Source of the DNA: Bradyrhizobium algeriense
GTDB lineage: Bacteria; Pseudomonadota; Alphaproteobacteria; Rhizobiales; Xanthobacteraceae
NCBI RefSeq assembly: GCF_036924595.1
Contig: NZ_JAZHRV010000001.1
Span: 6,847,501 to 6,911,500, forward strand
Reading direction: 5' to 3'
Length of the DNA stretch: 64,000 nt
Every line of letters begins with the position of its first letter. Within the stretch, counting starts at the first letter, position 1. The notes beneath the pieces are model-generated. The model worked only from the letters and a program-made list of their open reading frames with translations, had not been told where the DNA came from and did no database searches. This document shows, in pieces, positions 35,218 to 46,117 of the stretch. A program made the translations under genes and the position numbers.

Positions 35218-36089
35218 ACCGTACGCTCCTCGGGCCGGCCGAGCAGTCCCTGCGGCCGGAACAGGATGATGACGATCAGGAGGATCAGCGGCACGGCGGC
35301 GCGGTACTGCGTCGACACATAGGCGGCGGCGAGATTGTCCACTACGCCAATCAAAAGCCCGCCGGCGATGGCGCCGCGCACTTGATTGAAGCCGCCGACG
35401 ATCGCCGCAATGAACGCCGCCTGCCCAAGCACTTCGCCGGAGGAAAATTTCGCCAGATAAATCGGCGTGATCAGCAGTGAGGCCAGCGCTACCAGAAACG
35501 CATTGATCAAGAAGGTGAACAGGATCATGCGTTCTACGGGTATACCGATGATGCGGGCGACCGTCGGGTTCTGCGCTGTGGCCTGCATCTGATGACCGAT
35601 CGAGGTGCGGTTCAACAGCGCAGTCAGGCCGATCACCACCGCGATCGCGAGTGCCAGCACGCCGAGGCTCTGCAACGAGACCACCCGGCCGAGGATCGAG
35701 ACGTCACCGGCTGGCACGATGGAGGGGAAAGGCGACGCCTCGGCGCTGAAGAACTGCTTCACCGCCTCTTTCATGCCAATCGCCAGCGCCATGGTCGCAA
35801 TCGCCAGCGGCAGCACGCCGTGCCGCAGCATCGGATCGACCAGCAGCAGCTTGAAGCCGAGCCCGAGCAGCAGCAGCGACAGCAGGATGCCGAGAATGAC
35901 CGCGAGCCAGAACGGCGCGCCGGCATGCATCACCGCCAGCATCAGGAACGCCGGCAGCATCACGAATTCGCCTTGCGCAAAGTTGATGGTTTGCGACGTC
36001 TGCCACAGCAGCGTGAACCCGACCGCGACGAGGGCGTAGATCGCCCCGGTCGCAAGGCCTGCCACGAGCAGATCGAGCAGATTGGACAT
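35214..36089 (-). CDS. livH: ABC transporter permease, LivH type
   Basis: 291 residues with about eight membrane helices. The LivH signature is present: ATGAIYALVAVGFTLLWQTS and TINFAQGEFVMLPAFL near the start, SIGHQMQATAQNPTVARIIGI as the coupling helix. ATG 36089 follows GGGGAGGAGC, so the start seven codons further upstream is rejected. The gene begins 94 bases after the frameshifted substrate-binding gene. Confidence 0.94.
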   Translation of the reverse strand: MSNLLDLLVAGLATGAIYALVAVGFTLLWQTSQTINFAQGEFVMLPAFLMLAVMHAGAPFWLAVILGILLSLLLLGLGFKLLLVDPMLRHGVLPLAIATMALAIGMKEAVKQFFSAEASPFPSIVPAGDVSILGRVVSLQSLGVLALAIAVVIGLTALLNRTSIGHQMQATAQNPTVARIIGIPVERMILFTFLINAFLVALASLLITPIYLAKFSSGEVLGQAAFIAAIVGGFNQVRGAIAGGLLIGVVDNLAAAYVSTQYRAAVPLILLIVIILFRPQGLLGRPEERTV

Positions 36090-36183
36090 GCTCCTCCCCT
36101 CACCCGTCACATGCAGACGGCGTCAATCATCTTCACCATGCTGATCTCGGGGGCGCACGTTCAAGCGTACGCCCCGTCGCGGC

Positions 36184-37321
36184 TCAGTTCAGTTTCGGCA
36201 GCACCTGCTTGACGACCTGCTTGCCGTCGACAATCTCGACCAGGAATCCCTGGCGGTCGATGTCGCCCTTCTCGTCGAAGGTCACGTCCATCAGGATGCC
36301 GGGCTCGCTGGCGGCCTTGATGGTGAGGCCGTGCAGATTGTCGGCGAAAGCCTTGGCGTCGACCTTGCCCATCTTCACGGTGGTGGCCTTGATCATGTAG
36401 ATCGCGAGATAGCCTTTCAGCCCGTTATGATCGGGGACGTAGTTGTACTTCTTGACGAACTTTTCCCGGAACGCCTTGACCAGATCGACCGGTGCATCTG
36501 TGGTGAGGCCGACATGGCCGCGCGCGCCGTTGGCGGCATCGCCGGCGAGTTCGACGACTTTCTGGCCGACCAGCGTCGTTTCCCCCATCAACGGCACGGT
36601 GATCGCCTGGCGCTTCAGCTCCTTGAGCATCCGCGCGCTTTCTTCCTCGTTGACATAGACGAACACGGCGTCCGGCGCGGCGGCCTTGATCTTGCTGACG
36701 TCGGCGGCAAAGTCGGCCTGGCCCGCCTCGGTGGAAATATCCGCGGCGACCTTGATGTTGTACTTGGCAAATTCCTTGGTGATGACGTCGCGGCCACCCT
36801 TGCCGAAGTCGTTGTTGACCCAGACGATCGCGACCGATTTCGCCTTCAGTTCGTCGTTGATGTATTTGGCGACCTTCGGCATCGAAGATTGCTGGCCGAA
36901 CGAGGTGCGGAACAGAAACTTGTTGCCGCCCTGCGTCAGTTCGGCGGCCTCGCCACCCATGATCTGGGTGATGCCCGGCTTCGGCGGCGAGCGGCGAAGT
37001 GACCTTGACGGAGCCGGAATAGCCGGGTCCGAGCAGCACGTAAGGCTCATTGTCGAGCGCCTTTTGCACCTGCGCGCGTGCGACGCCTGGATTCGATTGT
37101 GAATCCGCATGCGTGACTTCCAGCTTGCGGCCGAGCAACCCGCCCTTGGCGTTGATCTCCTCGATCGCAAGGTCGATGCCGTTTTTCCAGTTGTTGCCGA
37201 CGGTGGCCCCGCCGCCGGACAGTTCGGCGACGTTGGCGAGCTTGATTGGCGCCCCTTGCGCGAACGCGGCTGCGGCCGACACGGTGGCAAGCAGGAGCCC
37301 AGCAAAAATCCCAGATCTCAT
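36184..37321 (-). pseudogene. livK: HAAT substrate-binding protein (LivK type), frameshifted
   Basis: A periplasmic leucine-binding-protein-like subunit, split by one extra base. The 5' frame gives a signal peptide (MRSGIFAGLLLATVSAAAAF) and mature sequence to about residue 117. The 3' frame continues with ITQIMGGEAAELTQGGNKFL and runs to the normal C-terminus KQVLPKLN. The frames join if the run CCC at 36974-36976 (GGG on the coding strand) is shortened to two, restoring EAGITQIMGG. Everything else in the gene and operon is intact, so this is either a very recent mutation or a sequencing error. ATG 37321, six bases after GAGGGG, is the likely start. It begins about 50 bases downstream of aroE. 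Confidence 0.88.
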
Positions 37322-37371
37322 TTCCATCCCCTCTTCTCGTTACAACAAGCGACCTTGTGACCGGTCGCGTT

Positions 37372-38262
37372 TTAAGCTGCGTTCACTTTAGCGTAGCGTT
37401 TGGCCATCACCGCGTCGAATGCATTTCCCATCTCGACGGCCGATGGCTTCAATCCCGTGAACAGTTCGAATGCGTCCGCGGCCTGATAGATCGCAAGCTC
37501 GCGCCCGGTCATGACCTCGGCGCCCTTTGCCTTTGCGGCGTTCAACAGCGGCGTCCAGAGCGGCGTGTAGACTGCGTCGGCGACCCACATGTCCTGATGC
37601 AGCAAGGCATCCGGAACAGGCGTGCCACGGTTCGGCAGCATGCCGACCGGCGAACCGTTGACGACCCCGGTGGCGCCGCTCATCGCATCCTCGACGCTGC
37701 CGGCAACACTTGTTTTGCCGCGTTTCCCGATCTGGGCGGCGAGTTGCGTAGCCTTGACGCGGTCGGTGTCGAAGATGCTGATCTCGGCGACACCGATCCC
37801 GGCCAACGCAAAGGTAATCGCCTTGCCGACGCCGCCTGCGCCGATCACGGCAACCGAGCTCTGCGCGGGGTCACGGACAAGCTCGGTGATCGCCCGGGCA
37901 AATCCCGTAGTGTCGGTGTTATGTCCGATCAGCCGGCCATCGCGGACCACGACGGTGTTGACCGCACCGATCGCCTGCGCACCCGGCGACAATTCATCGA
38001 GCAGGGAGACCACCGCCTCCTTGTAGGGAAAGGTGACGTTGACCCCTGCAAAGCCCAGGCGGCGCACACCGTCGAGCAGCAGCCGCAGTTCTTCGCGGTC
38101 AGCGCCCGCAACTTCGATCAGCTGGTAATGGCAATGCGCGCCGAGCGCCTCGGCGGCTCGCTCATGCATCGCCGGCGACGCCGAATGCGCGATCGGCGAC
38201 CCGATCAGGCCGGTGAGAAAGCGGCGATCGGCTGGAGCGATAGGGCGGACGGCAGGGCTCAT
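37372..38262 (-). CDS. aroE: Shikimate/quinate dehydrogenase, probably catabolic
   Basis: 296 residues of the AroE family. The substrate-binding N-terminal domain has GSPIAHSASPAMH and the catalytic Lys in VNVTFPYKE, with the catalytic Asp in HNTDTTGF. The nucleotide-binding loop is GAGGVGKA. A Rossmann segment ending ISIFDTDRVKA has Asp after the second strand, which favours NAD+ over NADP+. This fits catabolic quinate/shikimate dehydrogenases. Its position between a LysR gene and the transporter-quiC operon supports oxidation of shikimate to 3-dehydroshikimate, or of quinate to 3-dehydroquinate. A biosynthetic role is less likely, since no aro genes are nearby. Confidence 0.88.
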   Translation of the reverse strand: MSPAVRPIAPADRRFLTGLIGSPIAHSASPAMHERAAEALGAHCHYQLIEVAGADREELRLLLDGVRRLGFAGVNVTFPYKEAVVSLLDELSPGAQAIGAVNTVVVRDGRLIGHNTDTTGFARAITELVRDPAQSSVAVIGAGGVGKAITFALAGIGVAEISIFDTDRVKATQLAAQIGKRGKTSVAGSVEDAMSGATGVVNGSPVGMLPNRGTPVPDALLHQDMWVADAVYTPLWTPLLNAAKAKGAEVMTGRELAIYQAADAFELFTGLKPSAVEMGNAFDAVMAKRYAKVNAA

Positions 38263-38379
38263 GATCTCGTCATCGGGCGCAAATGCGCGTTAGCGGCGCG
38301 GGGGTTCGGGATACGTCCCGATCCGCCCAGACGATAGCGCTTTGCCGACCTAACACAATTACCCATTTATGCCGTATAG

Positions 38380-38394
38380 ATAACATCATGTTAT
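38380..38394. promoter_or_regulatory. LysR-type T-N11-A dyad upstream of aroE
   Basis: ATAACAT-C-ATGTTAT is a perfect 7-1-7 inverted repeat containing T-N11-A (38381-38393), the core of LysR-regulator boxes. It resembles the ATAAC-type half-sites described for PcaQ sites in rhizobia. It overlaps the stop codon of the LysR gene and lies 118 bases upstream of the aroE start, a suitable place to activate the aroE-liv-quiC transcript. Confidence 0.72.
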
Positions 38395-39329
38395 TTCTTG
38401 CGCGACCTGGAATCGGGCTTTCGCGGCGCCGCCTTGCCCGGTCCGACCGCCCGCATTTCCGAACGCAGACATTCGATGAAATGCTCGATGTGCAGCGACA
38501 GCGGTGCACCGCGCTTCACCGCAATGTAGGTGTCGAACCTGGTCGGCTCGACGATTTTCAACAATTCGACACCGGGATAACCGCCATGGGCGACGGTGAA
38601 CTGGTCGATCACGGCAATGCCGAGACCGGCCTTGACCAGCGCGCACACGGTGGTGCCGAAGCGCGCGCGGATGGTGATGTCGTAGTCGAGTTTGTTGCGC
38701 GCAAATATCTCCGCCATGATCCGCCCATAGGGATCGTTGGGATCGATGCCGATCAGGGGATAGCGGATGATCTCCGCGGCAGAGACCTGCTTGCATCCGG
38801 CAAGCTCATGCCCCGCCGGCACGATGCAGAACAATTCGCCTGACGCCAGCGGCAGAAAGTCGAGGCCGGGATGCTCGAGCCGATAACTCATGGCGACGCA
38901 ATCGCCGCGCCCCAGCAGCAGATAGTCGACGGCCTCCTCGATCTTGAGGATGTTGATGTCGATCCGCAGTTCCGGATAACGGCGCCGCACCCGCTCGATC
39001 GCGCGCGGCACCATAACCTGCGAGATGCTGGGCACGGAGCCGATACGCAGTTCGGACAGATCGCCGCGTCCGATCTTTGAGATGATCTCGGAGAGATCAT
39101 CCATCTTCTCGTAGACGCCGTTGATCTGCTCGAAGATGTTGCGGGCTTCCGCCGTCGGGAAATAGCGCCCGTTCTGGCGCTGGAAGAAGCGGACGCCGAG
39201 CGATTTCTCGGTGTATTTCACCAACCGGCTGATGCCCGGCGCCGACACGTTCAGAAGCCTCGCCGCGCCGCCGATCGTGCCGGTCACCATCACGGCGCGG
39301 ATCACCTCGACCTGGCGAAGCGTCATCAT
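38391..39329 (-). CDS. LysR-family transcriptional regulator
   Basis: 312 residues. The N-terminal winged helix is TLRQVEVIRAVMVTGTIGGAARLLNVSAPGISRLVKYTE, shown here in two continuous parts of the first 45 residues. The effector-binding domain follows, with LSELRIGSVPSISQVMVPRA at its start. A basic, Lys/Arg-rich tail ends RSRKK. It probably senses quinate, shikimate, protocatechuate or a later intermediate and controls the flanking genes. PcaQ is normally divergent from pca genes, whereas this gene is colinear, so I leave it unnamed. Confidence 0.92.
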   Translation of the reverse strand: MMTLRQVEVIRAVMVTGTIGGAARLLNVSAPGISRLVKYTEKSLGVRFFQRQNGRYFPTAEARNIFEQINGVYEKMDDLSEIISKIGRGDLSELRIGSVPSISQVMVPRAIERVRRRYPELRIDINILKIEEAVDYLLLGRGDCVAMSYRLEHPGLDFLPLASGELFCIVPAGHELAGCKQVSAAEIIRYPLIGIDPNDPYGRIMAEIFARNKLDYDITIRARFGTTVCALVKAGLGIAVIDQFTVAHGGYPGVELLKIVEPTRFDTYIAVKRGAPLSLHIEHFIECLRSEMRAVGPGKAAPRKPDSRSRKK

Positions 39330-39377
39330 GTGCGAAGTCTTGCCTCTCGCGTCGCCTCGGCTGCGATATGAATGCAG

Positions 39378-39980
39378 CTACACGTCGAAGAACACCGTCT
39401 CTTTGTCGCCCTGCAGGTGGATGTCGAAACGATAGACGGCATTGCCGCCCGGCTGGCGCGTCGCGATCAGCGTGGCGCGGCGATCGGCCGGCACCAGCGC
39501 CAGTACGGGATCTGACGCGTTGGCGGCCTCGCCGTCGAAATAGATCCGCGAATAATTATGCAGCAGCATGCCGCGCGCGAACACCGCAAGCAGGATATGC
39601 GGCGCCTGCGGCTTGCCATCGGGATCGGGCACAGTGCCCGGCTTGATGGTGTCGAAGGCGTAGCCACCCTTGGCGTCGGTGCCGATGCGGCCGAATCCCT
39701 TGAATGACGTATTCGGCTGTGCCCGTTTATCCTGCGGGTCGGAGAAGCGGCCTTGCGCGTCCGCCTGCCAGATCTCCAGCATGCAGTCCGACACGACCGC
39801 GCCGTCGCCATCGAACACCTGGCCCTCGATGCGAATGCGTTCGCCCGACGTATCTGATGTCACCAGGTTGTTGTTGAACGCGTCGTTCCAGTCATATTTG
39901 CCGTTCGGCGTCAGGCCATAGGCGAAGTACGGACCGACGGTTTGCGACGGGGTAACCCCGTCTGGCTTGGTCTGTTGCAC
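39378..39980 (-). CDS. pcaG: Protocatechuate 3,4-dioxygenase alpha subunit
   Basis: 200 residues of the intradiol dioxygenase alpha chain. TPSQTVGPYFAYGLTP is at the N-terminus, DGDGAVVSDCMLEIWQADAQ follows, then FGRIGTDAKGGYAFDTIKPG and HILLAVFARGMLLHNYSRIY. The alpha chain lacks the full iron ligand set and pairs with PcaH. The start is GTG 39980, directly after the pcaH TAA, with GGAG inside the end of pcaH as ribosome-binding site. Confidence 0.96.
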   Translation of the reverse strand: MQQTKPDGVTPSQTVGPYFAYGLTPNGKYDWNDAFNNNLVTSDTSGERIRIEGQVFDGDGAVVSDCMLEIWQADAQGRFSDPQDKRAQPNTSFKGFGRIGTDAKGGYAFDTIKPGTVPDPDGKPQAPHILLAVFARGMLLHNYSRIYFDGEAANASDPVLALVPADRRATLIATRQPGGNAVYRFDIHLQGDKETVFFDV

Positions 39981-40682
39981 TTACTTTTTCTCCATCGGCG
40001 TGGCGTTGCGCCCGCGCAGCACAATGTTGAAGCGGTAGCACAGCGCCCAATCCGGCTTGGTGTTCTCCAGATCGAACGCGGAAATCATCCGGTTGCGCGC
40101 CTTCTCGTCGGTGACCGAATTGAAGATCGGATCGAACGGGAACAGCGGGTCACCCGGGAAATACATCTGCGTCACCAGACGCGACACGAACGAATGGCCG
40201 AACACCGAGAAGTGGATGTGGGCCGGCCGCCAGGCGTTGTGGTGATTGCCCCAGGGATAGGCGCCGGGCTTGATGGTGACGAAGCGGTAATAGCCCTGCG
40301 CGTCCGACTGCGCACGGCCGGCGCCGGTAAAATTCGGATCGAGCGGCGCGGGATGCTGGTCGACGACATGCACGTAACGGCCGCAGGCGTTGGCCTGCCA
40401 GAGTTCGACCAGCGTGTTCGGCACGCCGCGGCCGTCTTCATCGAGCACATGGCCGTGCACGATGATGCGCTCGCCGAGCGGCTCGCCCTTGCCTTGAACG
40501 GTGAGGTCGTGATCGTTCTCGCGCACCGTCTCGTGGCCGTAGACCGGCCCGGTCAATTCCGACAGCGTATGCCGCATCGGAATCAGCGGCTTTGAGGGCG
40601 AGCGCTTCACCGTGCTCTTGTAGGCGGGGGACAGCCGCGGCGGATGCGCCGCCAGACTCTGCACTGGATAGACCAATGTCAT
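39981..40682 (-). CDS. pcaH: Protocatechuate 3,4-dioxygenase beta subunit
   Basis: 233 residues. It contains the iron-binding set of intradiol dioxygenases: Tyr in ANACGRYVH, Tyr in IKPGAYPWGN, and two His in WRPAHIHFSVFG. With PcaG it cleaves protocatechuate between the hydroxyls to give 3-carboxy-cis,cis-muconate. ATG 40682 lies seven bases after GGGAGG. The open frame runs 68 codons further upstream, but that part has no homology-like sequence and includes a stem-loop. Confidence 0.97.
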   Translation of the reverse strand: MTLVYPVQSLAAHPPRLSPAYKSTVKRSPSKPLIPMRHTLSELTGPVYGHETVRENDHDLTVQGKGEPLGERIIVHGHVLDEDGRGVPNTLVELWQANACGRYVHVVDQHPAPLDPNFTGAGRAQSDAQGYYRFVTIKPGAYPWGNHHNAWRPAHIHFSVFGHSFVSRLVTQMYFPGDPLFPFDPIFNSVTDEKARNRMISAFDLENTKPDWALCYRFNIVLRGRNATPMEKK

Positions 40683-40711
40683 GACGAATTCCTCCCTCGC
40701 ATCGCGCTCGC

Positions 40712-40741
40712 GGCGCAAAATTGCTTTGCAATTTTGTCGCC
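40712..40741. repeat. Stem-loop in the pcaF-pcaH gap
   Basis: GGCGCAAAATTGC (40712-40724), loop TTT, GCAATTTTGTCGCC (40728-40741): 13 pairs with one bulged T. It lies 30 bases upstream of the pcaH start in its leader. No T-run follows. It could be an mRNA processing or stability element between pcaF and pcaH, or a dispersed repeat. Confidence 0.6.
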
Positions 40742-40818
40742 GAGCCGCGCCCGCCAGATCATTATACGACATAACTAATTCGGGAAAGCGCTGTTTTCCA
40801 CCCTCCCAAACAGTTGTT

Positions 40819-42027
<1,209 letters not shown>

Positions 42028-42265
42028 TGAATTTCTCCCTGAATGCCGCGCTTTAGGCGTTGACCCGCTAGGTTTGATGGCGAGTTTTAGGAGCGCGCCC
42101 GCGACAGGTCAATTGAGGCGTCGTTCCCGGGTGGTGCTTTCGCGGGAGGTCCGTCATGCCCTCAACGCTGGCGTGATGAACGGGAGGGCGGTGGGCGTGG
42201 AAAACTCTGACAACGCAGGTAAGGGAATAGGACCGGACCGCAAAATTTTGTAGTTTGCGGCCGCA

Positions 42266-45001
42266 ATGACGATCCAGCAATCCATCCCCGCCCCCGCGCC
42301 CCCTGAAGCCACGCCGGCTACCGACGCAAATTCGCGCGTTACGCCGATGATGGAACAATACTTGGAGATCAAGGCCGCCCATCCCGGGCTGTTGCTGTTC
42401 TACCGGATGGGCGATTTCTACGAGCTGTTCTTCGAGGACGCCGAAATCGCCTCCAAAACACTCGGCATCGTGCTGACCAAGCGCGGCAAGCATCAGGGCA
42501 TGGACATCCCGATGTGCGGCGTGCCGGTGGAGCGCTCCGAGGACTATCTGCATCGGCTGATCAACGCCGGCCACCGGGTTGCCGTCTGCGAGCAGACCGA
42601 GAATCCCGCCGCGGCGCGCGCCCGCGGCAACAAGAGCGTGGTGGCCCGCGGCGTGGTGCGGCTGGTGACGCCGGGCACGCTGACCGAAGACACGCTCCTG
42701 GATGCCCGCACCAACAATTATTTGCTCGCAATCGCGCGCGCCCGCTCCTCCTCCGGCGGCGACCGCATTGGCCTCGCCTGGATCGATATTTCCACGTCCG
42801 AATTTATGGTCACGGAATGCGCGACCGCCGAACTCGCGGCGACGCTGGCGCGCATCAATCCGAATGAAGTGATCGTCACCGACGCGCTCTATGGCGATGC
42901 CGATCTCGGTCCGCTGCTGCGCGAACTGCCGTCAGTAACGCCGCTCACCCGCGACGTCTTCGATGGCGCCACCGCCGAGCGGCGGCTATGCGACTATTTC
43001 GCGGTCGCGACCATGGATGGCCTCTCCGCGATGTCGCGGCTGGAAGCAACCGCGGCGGCGGCCGCCGTCACCTATATCGACCGCACGCAGGTCGGGAAAC
43101 GTCCGCCGCTGTCGCCGCCCTCGCGCGAAGCAGCCGGAACGACCATGGCGATCGATCCCGCTACCCGCGCTAATCTCGAATTGACCCGCACACTGTCGGG
43201 TGAACGGCGCGGGTCGCTGCTCGATGCGATCGACTGCACCGTCACCGCCGCGGGATCGCGGCTCCTGGCGCAGCGTCTCGCCGCACCGCTCACCGACATC
43301 GCGGGAATCGCGCGGCGGCTGGATGCGATTGCGGCCTTTGTCGCCGACAGCGCGGCGCGCGACGACGTTAGGACCACGCTCCGTGCCGCGCCCGACATGT
43401 CGCGCGCTTTGGCGCGGCTGTCAGTCGGACGCGGCGGCCCGCGTGATCTTGCAGACCTGCGCGATGGCATTCTTGCCGCCGATCAGGCACTGGTGCGGCT
43501 CGCGCAGCTCGAAACGCCGCCGCTGGAAATCATCGCTGTGATGGAGGCGCTGCGCCGCCCCTCACGCGACCTCGCCCGCGAGTTCGAGCGCGCACTCGCC
43601 GAGCAACTGCCGCTGATCAAGCGAGACGGCGGCTTCATCCGCGAGAATTATGAGGCAGCCCTCGACGAGAGCCGGAACTTGCGCGACGCCTCCCGCCTCG
43701 TCGTCGCCGCGATGCAGGCGCGCTACGCCGACACGACCGGCATCAAGGCGCTCAAGATCCGCCACAACAATGTGCTCGGCTATTTCGTGGAGGTGACCGC
43801 GCAGCACGGCGACAAGCTGATGGCGCCGCCATTGAACGCGACCTTCATCCACCGCCAGACGCTGGCCGGCCAGGTTCGCTTCACGACGTCCGAACTGGGC
43901 GAGATCGAAGCCAAGATCGCCAATGCCGGCGACCGCGCCCTCAATCTCGAACTCGAAATCTTCGAGCGGCTCTGCGTGATGGCGCTCGCGGCAAGCGACG
44001 ACCTGCGCGCCGCAGCGCATGCGTTTGCATTGCTCGACGTCGCAACCTCCCTGGCGAAGCTGGCGGTCGATGACAATTATGTGCGGCCCGAGGTCGATGG
44101 CTCGCTCGGCTTCGCCGTCGAGGGCGGCCGGCACCCCGTCGTCGAACAGGCGCTGAAGCGGGCCGGCCAGCCGTTCATCGCCAATGCCTGCGACCTGTCG
44201 CCGGGGCCCGCGCAAAAATCCGGCCAGATCTGGCTGATCACCGGCCCCAACATGGCGGGTAAGTCGACCTTCCTGCGGCAAAATGCGTTGATCGCGCTGA
44301 TGGCGCAGATCGGCTCCTATGTACCGGCATCGCGGGCACGGATCGGCGTCGTCGACCGGCTGTTCTCGCGCGTCGGCGCGGCCGACGATCTCGCCCGCGG
44401 CCGCTCCACCTTCATGGTCGAGATGGTCGAGACCGCCGTCATCCTCAACCAGGCCAGCGAGCGCTCGCTGGTCATCCTCGACGAAATCGGCCGCGGCACC
44501 GCCACCTTCGACGGCCTGTCGATCGCCTGGGCCGCGATCGAGCATCTGCATGAGGCCAACCGCTGCCGCGCGCTGTTCGCCACGCATTATCACGAGCTGA
44601 CCGCGCTCTCCGCCAAACTGCCGCGGATGTTCAACGCCACTGTGCGGGTCAAGGAGTGGCAAGGCGACGTCGTATTCCTGCACGAGGTGCTGCCGGGTTC
44701 GGCCGACCGCTCCTACGGCATCCAGGTCGCCAAACTCGCTGGCCTTCCGCCGGCAGTGATCACGCGCGCCAAGTCGGTGCTGGCCAAGCTCGAAGCGCAG
44801 GACCGCGGCCAGACGGCGCGCGCACTCGCCGATGATTTGCCGCTGTTCGCCGTCCCCTCCCGCGCCGCCGCGGAAGCCGCGCCGCCGAGCGAGGCCGAGC
44901 AGATGATGGAAGCCGTGAAGGCGCTGCATCCCGACGAGATGTCCCCGCGCGAGGCGCTGGAGGCGCTATATGCGCTGAAGGCGAAATTGCCGAAGGGATG
45001 A
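42266..45001 (+). CDS. mutS: DNA mismatch repair protein MutS
   Basis: 911 residues. The mismatch-recognition domain has the Phe-x-Glu motif in [12 protein letters not shown]. The clamp and lever regions follow. The ABC-type ATPase has Walker A in [15 protein letters not shown] (around residue 660), Walker B in [16 protein letters not shown], and the conserved [13 protein letters not shown]-terminal helix-turn-helix follows. It recognises base mismatches and small loops and recruits MutL. It is divergent from pcaF with a 238-base gap. It converges with the membrane-protein gene across a palindromic repeat. Confidence 0.98.
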   Translation: MTIQQSIPAPAPPEATPATDANSRVTPMMEQYLEIKAAHPGLLLFYRMGDFYELFFEDAEIASKTLGIVLTKRGKHQGMDIPMCGVPVERSEDYLHRLINAGHRVAVCEQTENPAAARARGNKSVVARGVVRLVTPGTLTEDTLLDARTNNYLLAIARARSSSGGDRIGLAWIDISTSEFMVTECATAELAATLARINPNEVIVTDALYGDADLGPLLRELPSVTPLTRDVFDGATAERRLCDYFAVATMDGLSAMSRLEATAAAAAVTYIDRTQVGKRPPLSPPSREAAGTTMAIDPATRANLELTRTLSGERRGSLLDAIDCTVTAAGSRLLAQRLAAPLTDIAGIARRLDAIAAFVADSAARDDVRTTLRAAPDMSRALARLSVGRGGPRDLADLRDGILAADQALVRLAQLETPPLEIIAVMEALRRPSRDLAREFERALAEQLPLIKRDGGFIRENYEAALDESRNLRDASRLVVAAMQARYADTTGIKALKIRHNNVLGYFVEVTAQHGDKLMAPPLNATFIHRQTLAGQVRFTTSELGEIEAKIANAGDRALNLELEIFERLCVMALAASDDLRAAAHAFALLDVATSLAKLAVDDNYVRPEVDGSLGFAVEGGRHPVVEQALKRAGQPFIANACDLSPGPAQKSGQIWLITGPNMAGKSTFLRQNALIALMAQIGSYVPASRARIGVVDRLFSRVGAADDLARGRSTFMVEMVETAVILNQASERSLVILDEIGRGTATFDGLSIAWAAIEHLHEANRCRALFATHYHELTALSAKLPRMFNATVRVKEWQGDVVFLHEVLPGSADRSYGIQVAKLAGLPPAVITRAKSVLAKLEAQDRGQTARALADDLPLFAVPSRAAAEAAPPSEAEQMMEAVKALHPDEMSPREALEALYALKAKLPKG

Positions 45002-45009
45002 ATTCGATG

Positions 45010-45138
45010 CCGTCATTCCGGGATGGTGTGCAAGCACCAGACCTCAGGGGTGCAATTGCACCCCGGGGAATCTCGAGATTCTCAGATGCGCAATTGCGCA
45101 TCATAGTTCGATGCTAGCGCATCGCCCCGGAATGACGG
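45010..45138. repeat. Palindromic intergenic repeat at the mutS 3' end
   Basis: Outer arms CCGTCATTCCGGG (45010-45022) and CCCGGAATGACGG (45126-45138) are exact inverted repeats. Inner palindromes include GATGCGCAATTGCGCATC and GAATCTCGAGATTC. It fills the gap between convergent mutS and the membrane-protein gene, ending two bases before that gene's stop. Confidence 0.88.
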
Positions 45139-45140
45139 GT

Positions 45141-45935
45141 TCAACTAACAGCCTTCCTCCGCCCGAGCCACCACAGGCCGAGATTCCACCCCACGCAGGT
45201 CGCAAGCGCCAAGCTTAGCCCGATCGCCGAGCCGAACTGCGGTGCGGCGACGTGCAGCACCGCAATCGCGATGCCGAGGCCGATCAGGCCCCAGGCGCTG
45301 TTGGCGAGCACGGCGGCGGTCGGCGGGCCGCCGATGCGCGGGTGCAGGATCAGCATCATGGAGGTGAACACGACCGGGAACAGCGCGATCATGCCGCTGA
45401 CTTTGGGTCCGACCCAGCTCGACGTAGTAACCACCGTCGCTACCAGCGTTGCGACCAGCGACGCCCGCAGCGGAATGTCGTACCAGCGGCGCTTGATCGG
45501 CGGCATTTTGGCGTGGCGATAGCGGGCGAGCAGCGGGACGCAGATCGCGTAAGCGATGACATTGGCGATCAGGCCGCCGGCAAGCGACCATTGCACCGAG
45601 CGGATGATCGCAGCGAGCGACAGCCACACGGCCACGGCTGCGAAGCAACTGAGCAGCGCGCCATGGCGTTGCGCCAGCACGACATAGGTCAGCCCGAGGA
45701 AGATCGTCGCGGCGTTGATCGGCAGGCTTGCCAGCGCGCCCTCGGCGATGAAGGCCGCGTCATGATCGAGCGCGAGGAACACATAGGAAGGCCCGGCCGA
45801 GATCGGCAGCGTCGCGATCAGCGCACCGATCACGGGGCCCGAGCGCTCGGTGACGATGGAAGCCGTCACCACGAACGCCGCGGTGATCGCCATGCGCAGG
45901 CCGAGCGTGAGGATGAAGGCGAGTTCGGGGGACAT
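45141..45935 (-). CDS. Integral membrane protein of unknown function
   Basis: 264 residues with about eight hydrophobic segments throughout and short loops. Positive residues cluster in one cytoplasmic loop (ARYRHAKMPPIKRRWYD, about residues 137-153). The segments ERSGPVIGALIATLPISAGP and VSGMIALFPVVFTSMMLILH look like two related halves, suggesting an internal duplication. I recognise no transporter signature. Start ATG 45935. It is upstream of nothing on its strand. Confidence 0.8.
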   Translation of the reverse strand: MSPELAFILTLGLRMAITAAFVVTASIVTERSGPVIGALIATLPISAGPSYVFLALDHDAAFIAEGALASLPINAATIFLGLTYVVLAQRHGALLSCFAAVAVWLSLAAIIRSVQWSLAGGLIANVIAYAICVPLLARYRHAKMPPIKRRWYDIPLRASLVATLVATVVTTSSWVGPKVSGMIALFPVVFTSMMLILHPRIGGPPTAAVLANSAWGLIGLGIAIAVLHVAAPQFGSAIGLSLALATCVGWNLGLWWLGRRKAVS

Positions 45936-45949
45936 GGCGGCGGTCTCTT

Positions 45950-46107
45950 ACCCTCCCCTGGAGAGGGAGGGTCGACGCTCATGAATGAGCGGCGGGGTGG
46001 GGTGACAGTCTCTCCTCGCGAACGGTGCCCGAGTGGAGAGATCACCCCACGCCGTCTCGCATTTCGCTCCGCTCATGCGAGCCGACCCTCCCCCTCCAGG
46101 GGAGGGT
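45950..46107. repeat. Long inverted-repeat element
   Basis: Left arm ACCCTCCCCTGGAGAGGGAG (45950 onward) pairs with the right arm ending CCCCTCCAGGGGAGGGT at 46107. Inner pairs include GGTGGGGTGA/TCACCCCAC. It lies between the OsmC-family stop (46118) and the membrane-protein start (45935), both on the minus strand. Confidence 0.82.
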
Positions 46108-46117
46108 TGCGAGCGCC

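Noticed and set aside
40761..40775. Second LysR-type box upstream of pcaH (ATTAT-N5-ATAAC)
   Set aside because: Symmetry is imperfect and the T-N11-A core is not met; too weak to list as a site.
43562..44929. A 455-codon open frame opposite mutS
   Set aside because: Antisense shadow; the plus strand is unambiguous mutS.
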